From NCBI GenBank assembly GCA_029258495.1, contig JARHYV010000077.1, positions 1 through 6,321 on the forward strand: a stretch of DNA of 6,321 nucleotides, given 5' to 3'. The notes beneath the pieces are model-generated. The model had not been told where the DNA came from and made no database searches. It saw only the letters and a list, made by a program, of their open reading frames with translations. The position numbers and the translations under genes are program-made. Below, in pieces: positions 4,683-6,321 of this stretch; the stretch's first letter is position 1; each line of letters opens with the position of its first letter. The stretch is from Faecousia sp. (GTDB lineage Bacteria; Bacillota; Clostridia; Oscillospirales; Oscillospiraceae).

Positions 4683-5120
4683 ATGGAATTTATCACAAAT
4701 TCTCCGGCAGAAACCGAGGCTGTGGGTGCTGCACTGGCACAGCGGCTGGCTCCGGGGACGGTCATTGCCTATCGGGGAGATCTGGGCGCAGGAAAGACGG
4801 CGTTCACCCGGGGGCTTGCCAGAGGACTTGGGATCACGGAAAGTGTGACCAGTCCCACCTACACCATTGTAAACGAATATACCTCCGGCAGACTGCCCCT
4901 GTTCCATTTTGATATGTACCGGCTGGGCAGTGAGGAGGAGCTGTTTGATATCGGATGGGAGGATTATCTGGAGCGCGGCGGTGTGTGCGCCGTGGAGTGG
5001 AGCGAAAATGTGTGGGAGGCTCTGGAGCAGCCCCTGATCGTCACCATTTCCCGTCTGGATGAAGATACCCGCAAAATCGTGATCGAAGGAGGCGACGACC
5101 TTGCTGATTTTAGCGTTTGA
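4683..5120 (+). CDS. tsaE: tRNA t6A biosynthesis ATPase TsaE
   Basis: P-loop ATPase that partners TsaB and TsaD in adding threonylcarbamoyl to A37 of ANN-decoding tRNAs; ATP turnover resets the TsaBD complex. The length of 145 residues is normal. Motifs are Walker A GDLGAGKT (32-39), the switch-like SPTYTIVNEY (57-66), FHFDMYRL (74-81) and EWSENV (105-110, with E105 a likely Mg contact). ATG 4683 has AGAGG 10 bases upstream. The last 20 bases overlap tsaB in another frame. It is the first gene of the plus-strand operon. The identification is secure. Confidence 0.97.
   Translation: MEFITNSPAETEAVGAALAQRLAPGTVIAYRGDLGAGKTAFTRGLARGLGITESVTSPTYTIVNEYTSGRLPLFHFDMYRLGSEEELFDIGWEDYLERGGVCAVEWSENVWEALEQPLIVTISRLDEDTRKIVIEGGDDLADFSV
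5086..5092 (+). promoter_or_regulatory. Ribosome binding site for tsaB inside tsaE
   Basis: AAGGAGG lies within the 3' end of tsaE, eight bases before the TTG at 5101. An in-frame TGA at 5080-5082 rules out any farther start, so this site fixes TTG as the tsaB initiation codon. Confidence 0.85.
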
Positions 5121-5808
5121 AACATCGGCGAAGGCGGTTTCCGCTGCGCTGCACGACGGACAGACCCTGCTGGCAGAGAGCTACCAGAATACCGGACTCA
5201 CCCATAGCCAGACCCTGATGAGCATGGCAGAGGATCTGCTGAAAAACTGTCAGAAAACCGTGAAGGATGTCACGGCTGTTGCGGTGGCTGCCGGCCCCGG
5301 GAGCTTTACAGGCGTGCGCATCGGCGTTGCGGCGGCAAAGGGGTTCGGCTGGGGTGCACAGCTGCCTGTTTACGGCGTATCCACTCTGGAGTCCATGGTC
5401 AGAGCCTTGGGCGCGGTGGATGGATATGTCTGCGCCTGCATGGATGCCAGAAGGTCGCAGGTGTACAATGCGGTCTTTCGTGTGAAGGACGGTATTCCGG
5501 AAAGACTCTGCCCCGATCGGGCGATCTCTCTGGAGGAGCTGGGTCTGGAATTAAAAAATCTGGATGGATGCATATTTCTAGTTGGCGATGGGGCAAAATT
5601 GTGTTATAATGCATTGTTAGAGCAGGTGCCGGGTCTTCGGCTGCCGGCGGAGCATCGCCTTCATCAGCGTGCATCCGGCGTGGCACTTGCGGCGGCAGCT
5701 GCCATCGAACGGGGGGAACCCGGCGACGGTGCCGCGCTGCAGCCGAATTATTTGAGATTGTCTCAGGCAGAGCGTGAGCGCCTTGCCCGGGAAACAAAGA
5801 CAGAATAA
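5101..5808 (+). CDS. tsaB: tRNA t6A biosynthesis scaffold protein TsaB
   Basis: Catalytically inactive ASKHA-fold partner of TsaD in the t6A complex, also required for TsaE binding. It has 235 residues, a normal length. Motifs are MLILAFETS (1-9), AAGPGSFTGVRIG (63-75, the family hallmark) and CMDARRSQVYNAVF (113-126). The C-terminal region is Ala-rich with a final PNYLRLSQAER (215-225), typical of Firmicutes TsaB. The start is TTG with a very strong AAGGAGG, 20 bases inside tsaE, so the two are translationally coupled. The usual Firmicutes order is tsaE-tsaB-rimI-tsaD; here rimI and tsaD do not follow and upp comes next. An apparent promoter lies within residues about 161-170. Confidence 0.96.
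   Translation: MLILAFETSAKAVSAALHDGQTLLAESYQNTGLTHSQTLMSMAEDLLKNCQKTVKDVTAVAVAAGPGSFTGVRIGVAAAKGFGWGAQLPVYGVSTLESMVRALGAVDGYVCACMDARRSQVYNAVFRVKDGIPERLCPDRAISLEELGLELKNLDGCIFLVGDGAKLCYNALLEQVPGLRLPAEHRLHQRASGVALAAAAAIERGEPGDGAALQPNYLRLSQAERERLARETKTE
5582..5610 (+). promoter_or_regulatory. Candidate internal promoter in tsaB, driving upp
   Basis: TTGGCG (5582-5587, 4/6) is followed after exactly 17 bp by a perfect TATAAT (5605-5610), with TG at the extended -10 position. The predicted start is near 5617, about 208 bases before the upp ATG. The DNA here is locally AT-rich and uses CTA, TTG and TTA leucine codons where the gene otherwise favours CTG. This suggests selection for something other than the protein. 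Confidence 0.6.
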
Positions 5809-5824
5809 AGGAGTACGAAAAAGC

Positions 5825-6321
5825 ATGAGCAATGTTGTTGTTTTTGACCACCCCCTGATCCAGCATAAGCTGGCCATCCTGCGCAATAAGGAAACCAGTG
5901 TTAAGGAATTCCGTGAACTGGTAGGCGAGATCTCTGCACTGATGTGCTATGAGGCGACCCGCAACCTGCCCACCACGGAGGTGGAAGTCCAGACCCCCAT
6001 CTCCGTGGCAAAGTGCCGGATGCTGGCCGGCAAGAAACTGGCCATCGTTCCCATCCTGCGTGCAGGTCTGGGTATGGTGGACAAGATGGTGGATCTGATC
6101 CCCTCTGCAAAGATCGGTCATATCGGCCTGTATCGGGATCCCGAGACCCATATGCCGGTGGAATACTACTGCAAGCTGCCCGAGGATGTAGCAAACCGTC
6201 AGGTCTATGTGGTGGATCCCATGCTGGCTACCGGCGGCAGTGCGATTGCTGCCATCGAATTCCTGAAGAAACATGGCTGCAAGAACATCATTATGATGAA
6301 CATCATCGGCTGCCCCGAGGG
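5825..6321 (+). CDS. upp: Uracil phosphoribosyltransferase, 3' end cut by window edge
   Basis: Pyrimidine salvage enzyme: uracil + PRPP gives UMP + pyrophosphate, in the cytosol. 165 of about 209 residues are visible. The start MSNVVVFDHPLIQHKLAILRN and TSVKEFRELVGEIS are characteristic. IVPILRAGLGMVDKM (74-88), GLYRDPETHMPVEYY (101-115) and the PRPP-binding loop VVDPMLATGGSA (129-140) follow. Only the uracil-binding C-terminus is off the window. ATG 5825 has AGGAG 11 bases upstream, slightly long but the only good site. It lies 16 bases after tsaB, so it can be read from the tsaE promoter or from the internal promoter in tsaB. No PyrR-type attenuator is seen in the short gap. The identification is secure. 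Confidence 0.98.
   Translation, partial: MSNVVVFDHPLIQHKLAILRNKETSVKEFRELVGEISALMCYEATRNLPTTEVEVQTPISVAKCRMLAGKKLAIVPILRAGLGMVDKMVDLIPSAKIGHIGLYRDPETHMPVEYYCKLPEDVANRQVYVVDPMLATGGSAIAAIEFLKKHGCKNIIMMNIIGCPE

Noticed and set aside
3230..4912. 560-codon open frame on the plus strand
   Set aside because: It is antisense to the M18 aminopeptidase and runs into tsaE. Its translation shows no family features, while the opposite strand carries all metal-ligand motifs of M18.
5399..6274. 291-codon open frame on the minus strand
   Set aside because: It is antisense to tsaB and upp and has no recognisable domain.

Overview
This window looks like a chromosomal segment of an anaerobic, moderately GC-rich Gram-positive bacterium. 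The likely group is the gut Clostridia (Oscillospiraceae-like, in the neighbourhood of Faecalibacterium/Gemmiger/Subdoligranulum). That placement is inferred from the low-GC style sigma-A promoters and AAGGAG ribosome binding sites set in GC-rich, CTG-biased coding DNA, and from the protein families present. The exact genus cannot be read from the sequence.

Layout. (1) Positions 1-1802, minus strand: thiN (thiamine pyrophosphokinase), then, six bases after its stop codon, a MocR/PdxR-type regulator (GntR helix-turn-helix fused to an aminotransferase fold) that runs off the left edge. (2) Positions 1859-3090: a compact metal-handling island. A CsoR/RcnR-family metal sensor with a histidine-rich N-terminal tail is read leftward and ends in a strong hairpin terminator. 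Divergent from it, behind a perfect-consensus promoter, are a very histidine-rich protein (29 His in the first 64 residues) and a CooT-family small protein (the nickel-binding family of carbon monoxide dehydrogenase maturation), followed by a terminator. The shared 143-base intergenic region holds a TACT-GGGGGG element of the RcnR/CsoR operator type, an 8-bp direct repeat and a 12-bp palindrome. (3) Positions 3112-4540, minus strand: an M18 family metallo-aminopeptidase with its own promoter and terminator. (4) Positions 4629-6321, plus strand: tsaE, tsaB and upp. The first two make tRNA t6A together with TsaC and TsaD, and upp (uracil phosphoribosyltransferase) is cut by the right edge. A good sigma-A promoter lies inside tsaB and could drive upp separately.

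The outer genes are ordinary housekeeping genes. The island in the middle is the part worth attention. It pairs a Cys-His-Cys metal sensor with metal-sequestering and nickel-chaperone-like proteins, and shows no efflux ATPase, heavy-metal-associated chaperone or transporter. My reading is a nickel (possibly cobalt, copper or zinc) buffering and delivery unit under its own sensor. The metal is not decided by the sequence. No stretch of more than 300 bases lacks a gene; the largest gaps (2250-2392, 4541-4682, 3037-3154, 1803-1892) are accounted for by promoters, operator candidates and terminators.
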